Source: Candidatus Obscuribacterales bacterium
GTDB taxonomy: Bacteria; Cyanobacteriota; Vampirovibrionia; Obscuribacterales; Obscuribacteraceae
Length of the DNA: 35,738 nucleotides
Assembly (NCBI GenBank): GCA_019747875.1
Contig: JAIEQI010000164.1
Span: 1-35,738, forward strand
Reading direction: 5' to 3'
This document shows, piece after piece, positions 25,242 to 34,105 of this stretch. The translations under genes and the position numbers were made by a program. Below the pieces are notes generated by a model. It was given only the letters and a program-made list of their open reading frames with translations. It was not told where the DNA came from and did no database searches. Position 1 is the first letter of the stretch. Each line of letters opens with the position of its first letter.

Positions 25242-27503
25242 ATGGCTAGAATCGTAATATTGGGTGGTGGTTTTGGCGGCGTGAAGTGCGCCAGAACTCT
25301 CAGGAAGCTGTTAAACGCTGAAAAACACGAGATACTCCTTTTCAGCAAGGAGAATCATTTGGTGTTCCACCCTCTTTTGGCAGAAGTTGCCGGAGCCGGA
25401 CTACAGCCAAAGGACGTCGCAGCACCCTTGCGCCAACTCCTGACAGGTGTCTGGTGCAGAACAGAGGAAGTCTTGAGCTTGGACCTGGCGGGCTCTCGCT
25501 TGGAGTACGAGGCACATGACGGCACTCGGAAAGCCATGCATTACGACCAACTGGTAATCGCCTGTGGAAACGATGCAAACCTGGCGATGATTCCAGGAAT
25601 GGAAGACCACGCTTTTCCTCTGAAGAAGATTGGCGATGCTCTGGCACTCCAATCGCACATCATGGAACAAATGGAAAAGGCAGAGGTATGCGACGATCCC
25701 ATCAGGCGAAAATGGTACCTCTCATTTATTATCGTTGGCGGTGGATTTAGCGGCGTTGAAGTGGCTGGTGAAATCAACGATCTTGTCCGCCGTAGCCTTA
25801 AATATTTCAATCACATCAAGCCGGAAGAAATCAGTGTGTCACTGATCCACTCCCGGGATCAAATTCTGCCCGAAGTCAGCCCGCAATTGAGAGATTTTGC
25901 GCAAAGAAAAATGGAAAAGGCCGGTGTCAATTTGCTTCTAAATTGCGCTGCTGCCCGCGCTACTCCATTTGGTGTCACGCTGACTGATGGCACGCTTATA
26001 GCCGGCAATACAATTGTTTGCACAATTGGCACAACCTCCTTCCGGCTTTTGAAGAGATTGGAAATTGCAAAAGTCCGCGAACGTTTGCAAACGAACCCGG
26101 ACATGAGTCTTCCCGATTACGGTAACGCCTGGGCTATTGGAGATTGCGCCGCAATTATCAATGCCGAGGACAATAAACTTAGCCCGCCAGTTGCACAGTT
26201 TGCAGAGCGGCAAGGCAAACAAGTTGCGCACAACATAGCAGCTAAGATTTTTGGCAATGAAACTAAGCCCTTCCGATACAAAATGATGGGACAACTCTGC
26301 GCAATCGGCGGTCATAATGCTGTTGCTGAAATCATGGGCATGCGCATTTCAGGATTTGCCGCATGGTTTCTCTGGCGTGGGGTTTATCTTGCAAAATTAC
26401 CATCGCTTTCCCAACAAATGAAAGTTGGAATTGAATGGATGTGCGATCTCGTCTTCCCCCGTCAACTTGCTTATTTAAAAGCTGATCGCTCACGGCGAGT
26501 TGGCAAAGCCTTTTACGCAGCCGGTGATTTTGTAATTAAGCAAGGAGATCCCGGCACAGAGTTTTTTATCATTGAAAGCGGCGAAGCAGAGGTTTTGAAA
26601 TTCACAGAGTCGCAAGAAGAACCGCAGCACTCGGTACGGTGTTCTAACCCGCAACTGGCCCCAACAATGGAACACCCAAGCTCCCATGCTTGGAGACAGA
26701 AAAACTCAGGGGAGCAATTACAAGTTCCAGATACCGGGACACAGAAGATAGCAGACTCAGGTTTTTATGCAATCATTGACGGAAAGAAAGTCGATTGCAT
26801 CGCCATACTTGGAGCCGGCGATTTCTTCGGGGAGGCTGCCGTTCTGGAGAACCGACCGCGAAACGCAAGTGTTAGAGCCCGTACAAACTTGGAAGTAACC
26901 GTTCTCGGTTACAGTGTTTTTTCACAGATATCAGGAACATTGAATCCATTTCGTGATGCCTTACTGAAAGCTGCACGACGCCGCACGAATATCTGGCAAC
27001 AGTTACATGATGTAAGAGATGTGCTGGACACAATCCCGCTAAAACATGTACTTGAACCTGTGCCACACGTAAACATCAAACCTGAATCACACGTTGCCGA
27101 TGCCATCGCTGTGATAAATAAGAACCGACTGGATTTTTGCTGCGTCGTCGACGACCAAGACGCTTTGGCGGGAATTGTATCTCGTTCCGATTTGCTTCGA
27201 GCGATTGAGGTGGCAGCAACCCTCCCAGAGGGCACTGAGATGAACATCAAGGTGAAGCAGATAATGGTCAAGAATCCGGTTTCGATCACAATCAATGATT
27301 CTACGGCCGTTGCGGTTATGACGATGCGCGAGCATGGATTCAAGACGCTGCCCGTGGTGCACGATCAGCAATCACGCGCTTTGCGTGGATACATTCGAAT
27401 TGAAAACATAATGGACAACGTGCTTCGCCGAATGCTTGTTTACGACACACATTCAGGTAAAGCTCCGCGCGTCACAAAAGAAATTCAGAAGATGAAGCTG
27501 TGA
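25242..27503 (+). CDS. type II NADH dehydrogenase fused to cNMP-binding and CBS domains
   Basis: The 753-aa protein starts with an NDH-2 type flavoprotein: FAD-binding GGGFGG at residues 8-13, a second dinucleotide-binding VGGGFSGVEVAGE near 164-176, and AWAIGDCAAI near 298. NDH-2 enzymes oxidise NADH and reduce quinone at the membrane without pumping protons. From about residue 423 a cyclic-nucleotide-binding domain follows (FYAAGDFVIKQGDPGTEFFIIESGEAEV), interrupted by a 55-residue polar insert, then the phosphate-binding cassette FGEAAVLENRPRNASVRA near 527. Two CBS domains (about 600-655 and 671-720) close the protein; they often bind adenine nucleotides. The fusion suggests that nucleotide signals tune respiratory electron entry; that is inference. 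ATG 25242 has GGAG 10 bases upstream. It is a lone gene, divergent from the two-component operon. Confidence 0.9.
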   Translation: MARIVILGGGFGGVKCARTLRKLLNAEKHEILLFSKENHLVFHPLLAEVAGAGLQPKDVAAPLRQLLTGVWCRTEEVLSLDLAGSRLEYEAHDGTRKAMHYDQLVIACGNDANLAMIPGMEDHAFPLKKIGDALALQSHIMEQMEKAEVCDDPIRRKWYLSFIIVGGGFSGVEVAGEINDLVRRSLKYFNHIKPEEISVSLIHSRDQILPEVSPQLRDFAQRKMEKAGVNLLLNCAAARATPFGVTLTDGTLIAGNTIVCTIGTTSFRLLKRLEIAKVRERLQTNPDMSLPDYGNAWAIGDCAAIINAEDNKLSPPVAQFAERQGKQVAHNIAAKIFGNETKPFRYKMMGQLCAIGGHNAVAEIMGMRISGFAAWFLWRGVYLAKLPSLSQQMKVGIEWMCDLVFPRQLAYLKADRSRRVGKAFYAAGDFVIKQGDPGTEFFIIESGEAEVLKFTESQEEPQHSVRCSNPQLAPTMEHPSSHAWRQKNSGEQLQVPDTGTQKIADSGFYAIIDGKKVDCIAILGAGDFFGEAAVLENRPRNASVRARTNLEVTVLGYSVFSQISGTLNPFRDALLKAARRRTNIWQQLHDVRDVLDTIPLKHVLEPVPHVNIKPESHVADAIAVINKNRLDFCCVVDDQDALAGIVSRSDLLRAIEVAATLPEGTEMNIKVKQIMVKNPVSITINDSTAVAVMTMREHGFKTLPVVHDQQSRALRGYIRIENIMDNVLRRMLVYDTHSGKAPRVTKEIQKMKL

Positions 27504-27717
27504 AGTTCAACGCATAGACTACGCCCTCTGCTAAGGGCAGGCTCCAGTGAAGCTCCAGATATCAAAAAAAACCGGGAGTCCGGCAAGCAAAGATGTTCGG
27601 TTACTTCTCCTTGTCATATTTTGATAGCTCAAGAATTCTCACTATTTTTGATCTGCGAGGATCGATTCAATGCGATACATTGTAACCTAGGTCGCGGTTG
27701 TCAATTTCAGAATTCAA

Positions 27718-29277
27718 ATGAGCGATCATCTTTCAAATGACAAAATAGCTGCACTGCTGAAGAAGCATCAGATTGCCAACCATTCGTCGTCCATAGACGC
27801 TAGCAGCTTTCAGAAAATCACATGCCTACCAGCGCGTGTAGAAAAGGGCTCCGCTTTCTTCTGCGTTCCCGGCGAAACGCGAGACTCCGCCAAACCATTT
27901 GAGGAAGCCATCCGAAATGGCGCTTCATGCATCATCAGTGAAGATGGACAAACAGACTTCGCTGAACCGGAGATCAACATTCCACACATCAAAGTGGCAA
28001 ATGCGCGCGAAGCATTCGCCGAATTTGCCAGCAATCTTTTTGCAAACCCGAGCAAAGCCCTGCGTGTTATCGGTGTAACCGGCACCAATGGAAAAACAAC
28101 GACAACACATTTGATCGAGCACATATTCACCTACGCTGGCCGGCGCATAGGGCTCATTGGTACTCTCGGATATCGCCTTCCAGAAAACGAGATTTGTGAT
28201 TTTGGACACACCACCCCACCAGCTGGAGAACTGCAGGAAGTCCTTGGAAAAATGCGTGACGCGAAGTGCACGCACGTCTCGCTCGAGGTAACGAGTCATG
28301 CCTTAGTCTTTCGACGAGTCGGTTCTTGCGAGTTTGCTTCCGCCATTCTAAGTAACATAAGTCAGGATCATTTAGACTTTCACGGAACAATGGAAAACTA
28401 CTGGCGTACGAAATTGAGATTGTTCCAATCGCTCAATGACAGTAGCCATTCCAACAAAGCAGCCATCATCAACTTAGATGAGGAACTCGCTGATCATTTC
28501 TCAAATGCATGCGGTGAATCCATAACCAGAATAAGCTATGGCTTCTCGGAGAAGGCTGATGTGCATATCCTCACACATCACTGGCGCAACGGTAGAAACC
28601 ATGTAAAAATTAGCGCTCGCGGGGAAATTTTTGAATTCGCCACGCTGCTTCCAGGTAGGTTCAATTTATACAATTTGATGTCTGCGATCGCTTTATGTAT
28701 GCATGAGGGCATTCCGACAAAGATGATTGTTGATGCAGTCGAGCAATTTCAAGGAGTGCCAGGCAGATTTGAAAGAGTCAGAGGCGACAAGGAACAAGAG
28801 CCTTTATGTATAGTTGATTTCGCACATTCACCTGACGCTTTGGAGAAAGTCCTGGGGACGCTCAAGGAAATTCAAAAGGATGGCGAGCAAACAAGTTCCA
28901 AACTAATTTGCGTCTTCGGATGCGCTGGAGAAAGCGACGGCTCGAAACGCGGAATCATGGGCTCGGTCGCCGAGAGGCTAGCCGACAAGATAATCCTCAC
29001 AAATGCTGGGCCGGGCAAAGAAGATCCGCTCAAAATAATCGAGGACATAAAATCAGGAATGAAGGATCTCAGTAAAGCAAAAGTTGAGCTCGATCGATTC
29101 AAAGCCATCAAAGAAGCGATTGCCAGTGCCGGTCCAAATGATGCCATTTTGATCGCTGGTCAGGGACACTACCGATTTCAACATATCGGCGACAAAGAAG
29201 TGCCGATCGACGATCGCGTAGAAGCTCGCAAAGCTCTAAACGAGTGGAGCAAACGAAACGAGATATCAACGTCCTAA
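27718..29277 (+). CDS. murE: MurE-family Mur ligase
   Basis: The 519-aa product is a full-length Mur ligase. The P-loop GVTGTNGKTTT carries K126, the HTTP region and the substrate-binding LEVTSHAL and NISQDHLDFHGTMENYWRTK are present, and the probable carbamylated lysine is K232. The C-terminal domain has VPGRFERV and AHSPDALEKVL. MurE adds the third residue (usually meso-diaminopimelate or lysine) to UDP-MurNAc-Ala-Glu in peptidoglycan synthesis. Two specificity sites are unusual: the 'DNPR' loop reads AGPG (A430-G433), and 'GKGHE' reads GQGHY. Thus the added amino acid is unclear and a paralogue with another role is possible. It follows the NDH-2 gene by 214 bases and has no strong ribosome binding site before ATG 27718. 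Confidence 0.85.
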   Translation: MSDHLSNDKIAALLKKHQIANHSSSIDASSFQKITCLPARVEKGSAFFCVPGETRDSAKPFEEAIRNGASCIISEDGQTDFAEPEINIPHIKVANAREAFAEFASNLFANPSKALRVIGVTGTNGKTTTTHLIEHIFTYAGRRIGLIGTLGYRLPENEICDFGHTTPPAGELQEVLGKMRDAKCTHVSLEVTSHALVFRRVGSCEFASAILSNISQDHLDFHGTMENYWRTKLRLFQSLNDSSHSNKAAIINLDEELADHFSNACGESITRISYGFSEKADVHILTHHWRNGRNHVKISARGEIFEFATLLPGRFNLYNLMSAIALCMHEGIPTKMIVDAVEQFQGVPGRFERVRGDKEQEPLCIVDFAHSPDALEKVLGTLKEIQKDGEQTSSKLICVFGCAGESDGSKRGIMGSVAERLADKIILTNAGPGKEDPLKIIEDIKSGMKDLSKAKVELDRFKAIKEAIASAGPNDAILIAGQGHYRFQHIGDKEVPIDDRVEARKALNEWSKRNEISTS

Positions 29278-29307
29278 CAGATAGTTTTCAAATCAGCAAC
29301 CAATGCA

Positions 29308-29345
29308 CAAGCCTTTCAAGACGTTAAACCGCCCTGAAAGGCTTG
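29308..29345. terminator. inverted repeat between convergent genes
   Basis: CAAGCCTTTCA (29308-29318) and TGAAAGGCTTG (29335-29345) form a perfect 11-bp stem with a 16-base loop, 30 bases after the MurE stop and 43 bases beyond the end of the minus-strand operon. Neither side has a strong T run, so it may be a terminator or mRNA 3'-end stabiliser for both transcripts. Confidence 0.6.
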
Positions 29346-29387
29346 CCGCAACTTCTGGACGAGTATTAACCAGTACCGGCGGCTTGT

Positions 29388-29597
29388 TCATGGCTCGTAC
29401 TCAAGAGGCCTATGCGGCGCGAAGAATACAAGTTTTTCTCGTTCAATAACGAGCACGATTGGAAACGAGGTTCCAATTGCCGTATACAAATTGTTCTTTC
29501 GAAAATAGATTATCCTTTCTAGAAAGTTATCAACGCCCAACTCCTGGGCAAGCGTTGGCGCCGCGTTGTCTCGCTGTTCATCATCTTCCGCAGCCAT
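29388..29597 (-). CDS. small hypothetical protein (69 aa), last gene of the LysM/zinc-ribbon operon
   Basis: This 69-aa protein (MAAEDDEQRDNAAPTLAQELG...) has an acidic N-terminal half and a hydrophobic central segment (ELGVDNFLERIIYFRKNN ... FPIVLVIEREKLVFFAP), and is not recognised. ATG 29597 is chosen because a perfect GGAGG lies 6 bases upstream, far better than the longer frame to 29831, which overlaps the neighbouring gene. It starts one base after the stop of the upstream gene (TAAcATG). Its tight coupling suggests it works with the zinc-ribbon proteins. Confidence 0.75.
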   Translation of the reverse strand: MAAEDDEQRDNAAPTLAQELGVDNFLERIIYFRKNNLYTAIGTSFPIVLVIEREKLVFFAPHRPLEYEP

Positions 29598-29598
29598 G

Positions 29599-30447
29599 TT
29601 ATACCTCCGGACAAGAATCGATGTGGCAGCTTTCTCGAATGGGCACCATGAGCTGATGAACTCGCTCAGGTGACCACCCAAGCCTGTCTGCGACATTGAT
29701 CGACATGCAAAATGCAAAGTCTTCGTCGTACAGGCAAAGCGTTCGCTCGGTCCAAAGCCTTGCAAACCAAGCCAGTTGCTCGATTTGTTGCGAATCAGAC
29801 TTTCCTTCCACCGATGATCTTGCCTCGCCAATTGCTAGAGGATCGTTAGTGATCATGAATTTTATGTCTTCTCCGTACTTACACTTCGATTCACATAGCT
29901 GACACGCCAAATGCGGACCGGTCTCTTGCGTTTGCATTTCATCTAGACGTGAACTCCATTCAGCGATCTTACTTGTCTCTAAGACTGTGTTTTTTTCATG
30001 TACGAGGAACGCCAGATCAATCAAGTCGTACCAAGCCTCCACTATCTGTTGCTCTTGCGAAGAAGACCACGAATAAATCGCCGCTCGCCTTCGAAAATAG
30101 CGATCGGTTACAAGACTAATGGCACACCAGAAAGCTTCATTCGTTGCAACAGGAGGATTCGGACCAACGAAACAAAAATACCTGTCTAGGAGAGTTGATC
30201 TAAAGTAAACCAATTGAGTGGGATCAAACTTTATCAGGAGGACATACTGGCAGAATGTCGCATAAAACCATGATTGATCTGCTACATGTTTTCCAAAACG
30301 ATATGAAAGTGGAGCAAATGCTGCGGGAAATCGGTGAAAGCCACGGCTTTTAAGTTCGTCAGATTGATCAGTTATGAGCACCGGTGCCGTGCACACCGGG
30401 CAGTATTGCCAGTCAAGTAATAAGTACGTTTCACATTGACACTTCAT
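29599..30447 (-). CDS. zinc-ribbon protein, paralogue of the 30444-31271 gene
   Basis: The 282-aa product begins with a zinc ribbon (CQC near the start, then CPVC, MKCQCETYLLLDWQYCPVC). A mainly helical middle follows, rich in Trp/Tyr/Phe. A second cysteine cluster near residue 190 reads CQLCESKC, followed by an acidic helical tail. Both clusters have counterparts in the next gene upstream: CHLCQSKC there, and the same block lengths (WSS..Q..W..L..AFL). So the two genes arose by duplication. No known domain beyond the ribbon is recognised and no enzyme motif is visible; a protein- or RNA-binding adaptor is a guess. Its ATG overlaps the previous stop (ATGA). Confidence 0.75.
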   Translation of the reverse strand: MKCQCETYLLLDWQYCPVCTAPVLITDQSDELKSRGFHRFPAAFAPLSYRFGKHVADQSWFYATFCQYVLLIKFDPTQLVYFRSTLLDRYFCFVGPNPPVATNEAFWCAISLVTDRYFRRRAAIYSWSSSQEQQIVEAWYDLIDLAFLVHEKNTVLETSKIAEWSSRLDEMQTQETGPHLACQLCESKCKYGEDIKFMITNDPLAIGEARSSVEGKSDSQQIEQLAWFARLWTERTLCLYDEDFAFCMSINVADRLGWSPERVHQLMVPIRESCHIDSCPEV

Positions 30448-31271
30448 TGGAGTCGCTCTTGAATCAATCTTCGTATTTTATCGCTGATAATGATCGATGC
30501 ATCGCGTGATAGCAGGTCGATTTCCGAAATAAGGTGTGTAGCAATACAATACGCCAAATCTTTGTCATTGCTGGAGAACCAATCATTTGACTGCTCGATT
30601 CCGACCTTTGCAAAAACGTCAGTTGCAGTATCTGACTGCGAAAGCTGAGCAGTGAGTTGCTCAACCAAATCGGTTGATTGCACAACAAATTGTTTTACAT
30701 CATACTGAAAAACGCATTTCGATTGGCACAAATGACATCCCATCAAGGGCCGCACCATACACTTATGGAGCTCAGTAAAATCCCGTGTCCAGTCCTTGAT
30801 GAACTCTTCCGTAAGCTCATCTTGTCGCAAACCAAGAAATGCCGCCGCCAGCATTTGATACCATTTCTGACGTAGGGGCTCCAACTGGGGTGAGGACCAC
30901 CGATACATGATTGCCTTAGTGAGAAAGTAGCTGTCGCTAGCTAAGACTAACGAGACCCAGAGGGAACGAGTGTATAAAAAAGATGGGTTGGCGGAACAAT
31001 GAATGTAAACTTCGACAATTCTGCTGCGCAAATCAAACAAGTTAGCAGGTGAGGCAATAATTTGTTGAATATATTGAATCAATGCCAGACTGAATGCCTT
31101 CTCATTGGCAACGTTCATGGCACTTAGCAATATCTGTGGTTCAAAAGCTTCCGGAAAGATCTCTCTTTCGCCAGCGGTTAAAATTGTGAAGTCTTTCGAT
31201 GGACTGCCGCAATAAGGACAGCAATTCCATTCGGTTTTTTGATATTTGGAACAACCATTACATTCCAGCAT
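30444..31271 (-). CDS. zinc-ribbon protein with second CxxC cluster (275 aa)
   Basis: The N-terminal zinc ribbon uses CNGC and CPYC (MLECNGCSKYQKTEWNCCPYC). A helical middle part with SLALIQYIQQII and YRWSSPQLEPLRQKWYQMLAAAFLG follows. A second possible zinc site, CHLCQSKC, lies near residue 180, then an acidic tail. It is similar to its 282-aa neighbour along its length. The first 14 bases overlap the end of the LysM gene (31258-31271) in a different frame, which suggests translational coupling. I do not recognise the family; the pairing with a LysM protein, a TPR membrane protein and a duplicated ribbon protein suggests an assembly that works at or near the envelope. Confidence 0.75.
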   Translation of the reverse strand: MLECNGCSKYQKTEWNCCPYCGSPSKDFTILTAGEREIFPEAFEPQILLSAMNVANEKAFSLALIQYIQQIIASPANLFDLRSRIVEVYIHCSANPSFLYTRSLWVSLVLASDSYFLTKAIMYRWSSPQLEPLRQKWYQMLAAAFLGLRQDELTEEFIKDWTRDFTELHKCMVRPLMGCHLCQSKCVFQYDVKQFVVQSTDLVEQLTAQLSQSDTATDVFAKVGIEQSNDWFSSNDKDLAYCIATHLISEIDLLSRDASIIISDKIRRLIQERLQ

Positions 31272-34104
31272 GAGAACTCATCTCACTGCGACGCAAATGA
31301 TTCCATGCCATCTGATAAGAAACGGTGTATTTAATGGGATTGGAGCTTCTCTTTTTCGTTACATAGTCAATGTACTCATAGCGCTCTTCATGGATAAGAT
31401 ATTCGCGTAGAAGCTTCAAGCATCCATTGGCTAACACGTACAGCCCAACAGTACTCAGCGGACTCTCATTGATCGGCAAGTTTTTTTCAATAATAAAGTG
31501 TTTCTCTGATTTTGTAGAAGAGGAAATGGATTCGATCCTCATGGAGCGTCGATCGCCTTCCATTTGCCCGGCTAACTTTCTAGTATCTTCCCAAAAGGAC
31601 AACTCGTCCTCAATACTTTCAAACGGAATTTTGCCAAAATTCGTTTGCCTATTAGGAGCTAAAGCATTTTGCAGATCTGACTTAACTGCGACGCATGGAA
31701 TCACTAACTTTTGACCTACAAACAAAAGCACATAATCTATTCCTTTGTAAGAAGCAACAGTCAAAATCTGTTTGTTTCTTCGGAAGATTGCATCAGCAGA
31801 GACGCCTGTAAAGGAGCTGGCAATTAGTTCCAAGTTATCTCCTTCGCGGACCAGATACAACAACTCTCCTGAGAGCAATGAGCTTCTGGACAGTTCATTA
31901 TCTTGCTCCTGAGTTCTTGCTCTCTCATGCGCCTCTTCAAACGGCTTGGTACCAGTTCTACCTTTCTTCGACGCGCGGGAATCTCTAATGCTTTGCTCGA
32001 CGGCAGTGCTTGTTGAATCCTCTTGAGCCACCACATCTGGTTCAACATACTCCTTTGAGTCACTAAAAATCTTATTTGCTAATGTATCTGACTGGAGCAA
32101 TCGAGCAAGCAATGCTTTGATCTCATTTCTACCGGCAGAAACAGTAAAAGTAGCATCGAGCTTTCCTGCAAGTGAGCGAACAAGCCGATCATTGATGTAA
32201 GGACCCGTCTCTGATTCTTTAGTTGCGCCCGGTTTGGTTATTGAAATGGTTTGCTCTTCTTTTCCAGTTTTTCGAACAATTCTGGTCGAATCAGCATCAG
32301 CGCCGGGGTTTCCTTGGGCGTGCTTTACGGTTTTCTCATCTAGCGCGTTGATCGTTAGGGCAGTTTTGTCGGCATTGCCGGCGATCTTGTCCGAATCGCC
32401 TTTTGTTTGCTCCGTCGGAATTCTTCGCACCGACTCGAGGCCGGATTGCTGAATCTGGTTGTTCGCATCCGCTTTTTTTATTTGAGCTTGCCCTAGCAGG
32501 GTCTCCTTGTTTGTCTTCAAGGTTTCTTCGAGCACAGAGGAAATTTTCTGCTGAGTATTCTTGCCAAATTTGCTTAAATCAACTGCTCCTTTATTATCTG
32601 TGAGCCAATCCTTGAATGTGCGAAGATCAGCCAGGCTGATTGAGTTGAGTAGTCCTAGAAGTTTACTCTCGATCTGTGAATCGTTCTTGCCGGGCTTTCC
32701 GCCTGCATGCTTTGAAACGCGTTCAGATCTTGAATCAGGATTTGATTTCTGACTATCCTGCTGCTTGTCTGATGCTTTAACTTGCTTTCCTTGTTTTTCT
32801 TGAATGAACTTTTCTATCTGATCGGCGAGCCTTGTTCGCAAATCCTTCTGCTCTTTTCTCATTATGCCTTGAACGTTCGAACGAAGAGAAGGCTCAAGTT
32901 CGTAGGGTCTGCTGCCACGATGCGCTCTTCCTGGACGATCTCCGGTTCGTTCATCCGACTTTCCATTGGCACGGATACCACGCAATGTTTCCATTATCGC
33001 TGCTGTTAGCAAAATGGAAGCCGTTGCGCTACCTGTCTTGCTCTCGCCTTTTCTGTCAGTTCTATCTTCGAGGGATCCGGATTGCTCGATTACATCTGCT
33101 CTGCGTTTTCCGGCGGTTACCTGATCGACAGAGCTAGGCTTCGGATCGATTGTTGCATTCGATCGCGGAGCTTCTGGAAATGAAGGGCGCGGACCGTATA
33201 CTGCTTCAAATTTGTTCCTTATGGTGTTATTCAGTCCGGTAAGGTGATCCGTTGCTTGCTGAAGGGACTGGAAATCTGACAAAGTCTTGCGTTGAGAGGA
33301 GAGTTCAGGTGACTCCCTTGTCGACCGCAACGCATCTTTGTTTACTTGCGTCTCTTGCATCGATTTCGGCGGAAGTGAAAATGGGAGATGATCAGCACCA
33401 GCCGCAATTGATTGACGCTGATAAGATTCCGCATTGGTGCTTCTATTGGAATAGTCCAGATAAGCAATGTTTTGCTCCGTGACTTTGTTTCTTTCGTTTT
33501 GAGTATCTGCCTGCGGTGATATTATTTGTCGATGTTCGGCTTGCTGCTGCTGATACTGATTGAATTGTTTCAGATCCTTGTCTTGACCGTCTTTTACACT
33601 CGCCTGCGACTTAGTTTTATCCAAATCTTGTTTTGGATCGACTGGAGAATGATGATCGTGTTCGTTAGATTGTGCAGGCTTTGAATTCAAATCACCAGGT
33701 TTAGTATCATTTGGTGACCCTAAAGCTTGCTTTAGGCTAGAGTTTTCCAGTGGTTGAGCTAATCGAATCTGTTCCTTGCCATCGCCGGAAATCAGAGTAT
33801 GGTTGTCTTTTGCTTTATAAAGCTCGTAGCCGGAATCACCTTTTGGCACAATGTAAACCGCTGAGCCATCAGCATCCTTACCAACCTGCACTTGCTGTTT
33901 TTTTCCGTCAGGAAGCGCGATGTTTGTGTATACAGGCGCATCCGTGCGCCGAAGGGTATCAATGTATTGTTGCTTTTCCTGAGCAGTTGCATTCGGTCCG
34001 GGTACTACTTCCCGATGAACTTTCTGTGCCGCAGTCTTTGCCTCAGAAGGAACTTCGGCTCCTTCTTGATTCCTGTGCTCGTCTCCTGCGTCGGCTTTGG
34101 ACAT
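31258..34104 (-). CDS. large disordered protein with LysM domain (948 aa)
   Basis: Most of the protein (about residues 1-740) is low-complexity: Gln, Lys, Ser, Asp and Pro-rich, with short repeats. Only the segment around 40-120 (YTNIALPDGKKQQVQVGKDA...GSAVYIVPKG) looks folded. A LysM domain, YLVREGDNLELIASSFTG ... VLLFVGQKLVIPC, is seen at about 749-806. It is followed by a region with a predicted helix bundle (FHLLREYLIHEERYEYIDY). LysM binds peptidoglycan or chitin-like glycans. No signal peptide or membrane helix is present, so it either stays inside the cell or is exported by another route. The start is one base after the stop of the TPR gene (TGAaATG). Confidence 0.8.
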   Translation of the reverse strand: MSKADAGDEHRNQEGAEVPSEAKTAAQKVHREVVPGPNATAQEKQQYIDTLRRTDAPVYTNIALPDGKKQQVQVGKDADGSAVYIVPKGDSGYELYKAKDNHTLISGDGKEQIRLAQPLENSSLKQALGSPNDTKPGDLNSKPAQSNEHDHHSPVDPKQDLDKTKSQASVKDGQDKDLKQFNQYQQQQAEHRQIISPQADTQNERNKVTEQNIAYLDYSNRSTNAESYQRQSIAAGADHLPFSLPPKSMQETQVNKDALRSTRESPELSSQRKTLSDFQSLQQATDHLTGLNNTIRNKFEAVYGPRPSFPEAPRSNATIDPKPSSVDQVTAGKRRADVIEQSGSLEDRTDRKGESKTGSATASILLTAAIMETLRGIRANGKSDERTGDRPGRAHRGSRPYELEPSLRSNVQGIMRKEQKDLRTRLADQIEKFIQEKQGKQVKASDKQQDSQKSNPDSRSERVSKHAGGKPGKNDSQIESKLLGLLNSISLADLRTFKDWLTDNKGAVDLSKFGKNTQQKISSVLEETLKTNKETLLGQAQIKKADANNQIQQSGLESVRRIPTEQTKGDSDKIAGNADKTALTINALDEKTVKHAQGNPGADADSTRIVRKTGKEEQTISITKPGATKESETGPYINDRLVRSLAGKLDATFTVSAGRNEIKALLARLLQSDTLANKIFSDSKEYVEPDVVAQEDSTSTAVEQSIRDSRASKKGRTGTKPFEEAHERARTQEQDNELSRSSLLSGELLYLVREGDNLELIASSFTGVSADAIFRRNKQILTVASYKGIDYVLLFVGQKLVIPCVAVKSDLQNALAPNRQTNFGKIPFESIEDELSFWEDTRKLAGQMEGDRRSMRIESISSSTKSEKHFIIEKNLPINESPLSTVGLYVLANGCLKLLREYLIHEERYEYIDYVTKKRSSNPIKYTVSYQMAWNHLRRSEMSSHAGM

Positions 34105-34105
34105 T

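Noticed and set aside
25342..25647. 101-aa minus-strand frame inside the NDH-2 gene
   Set aside because: Shadow of the coding strand: no conserved motif, and the plus-strand gene is certain here.
29598..29831. Longer version of the 69-aa gene starting at 29831
   Set aside because: Lies over the 282-aa gene in another frame; the GGAGG-ATG at 29597 is a clear start.
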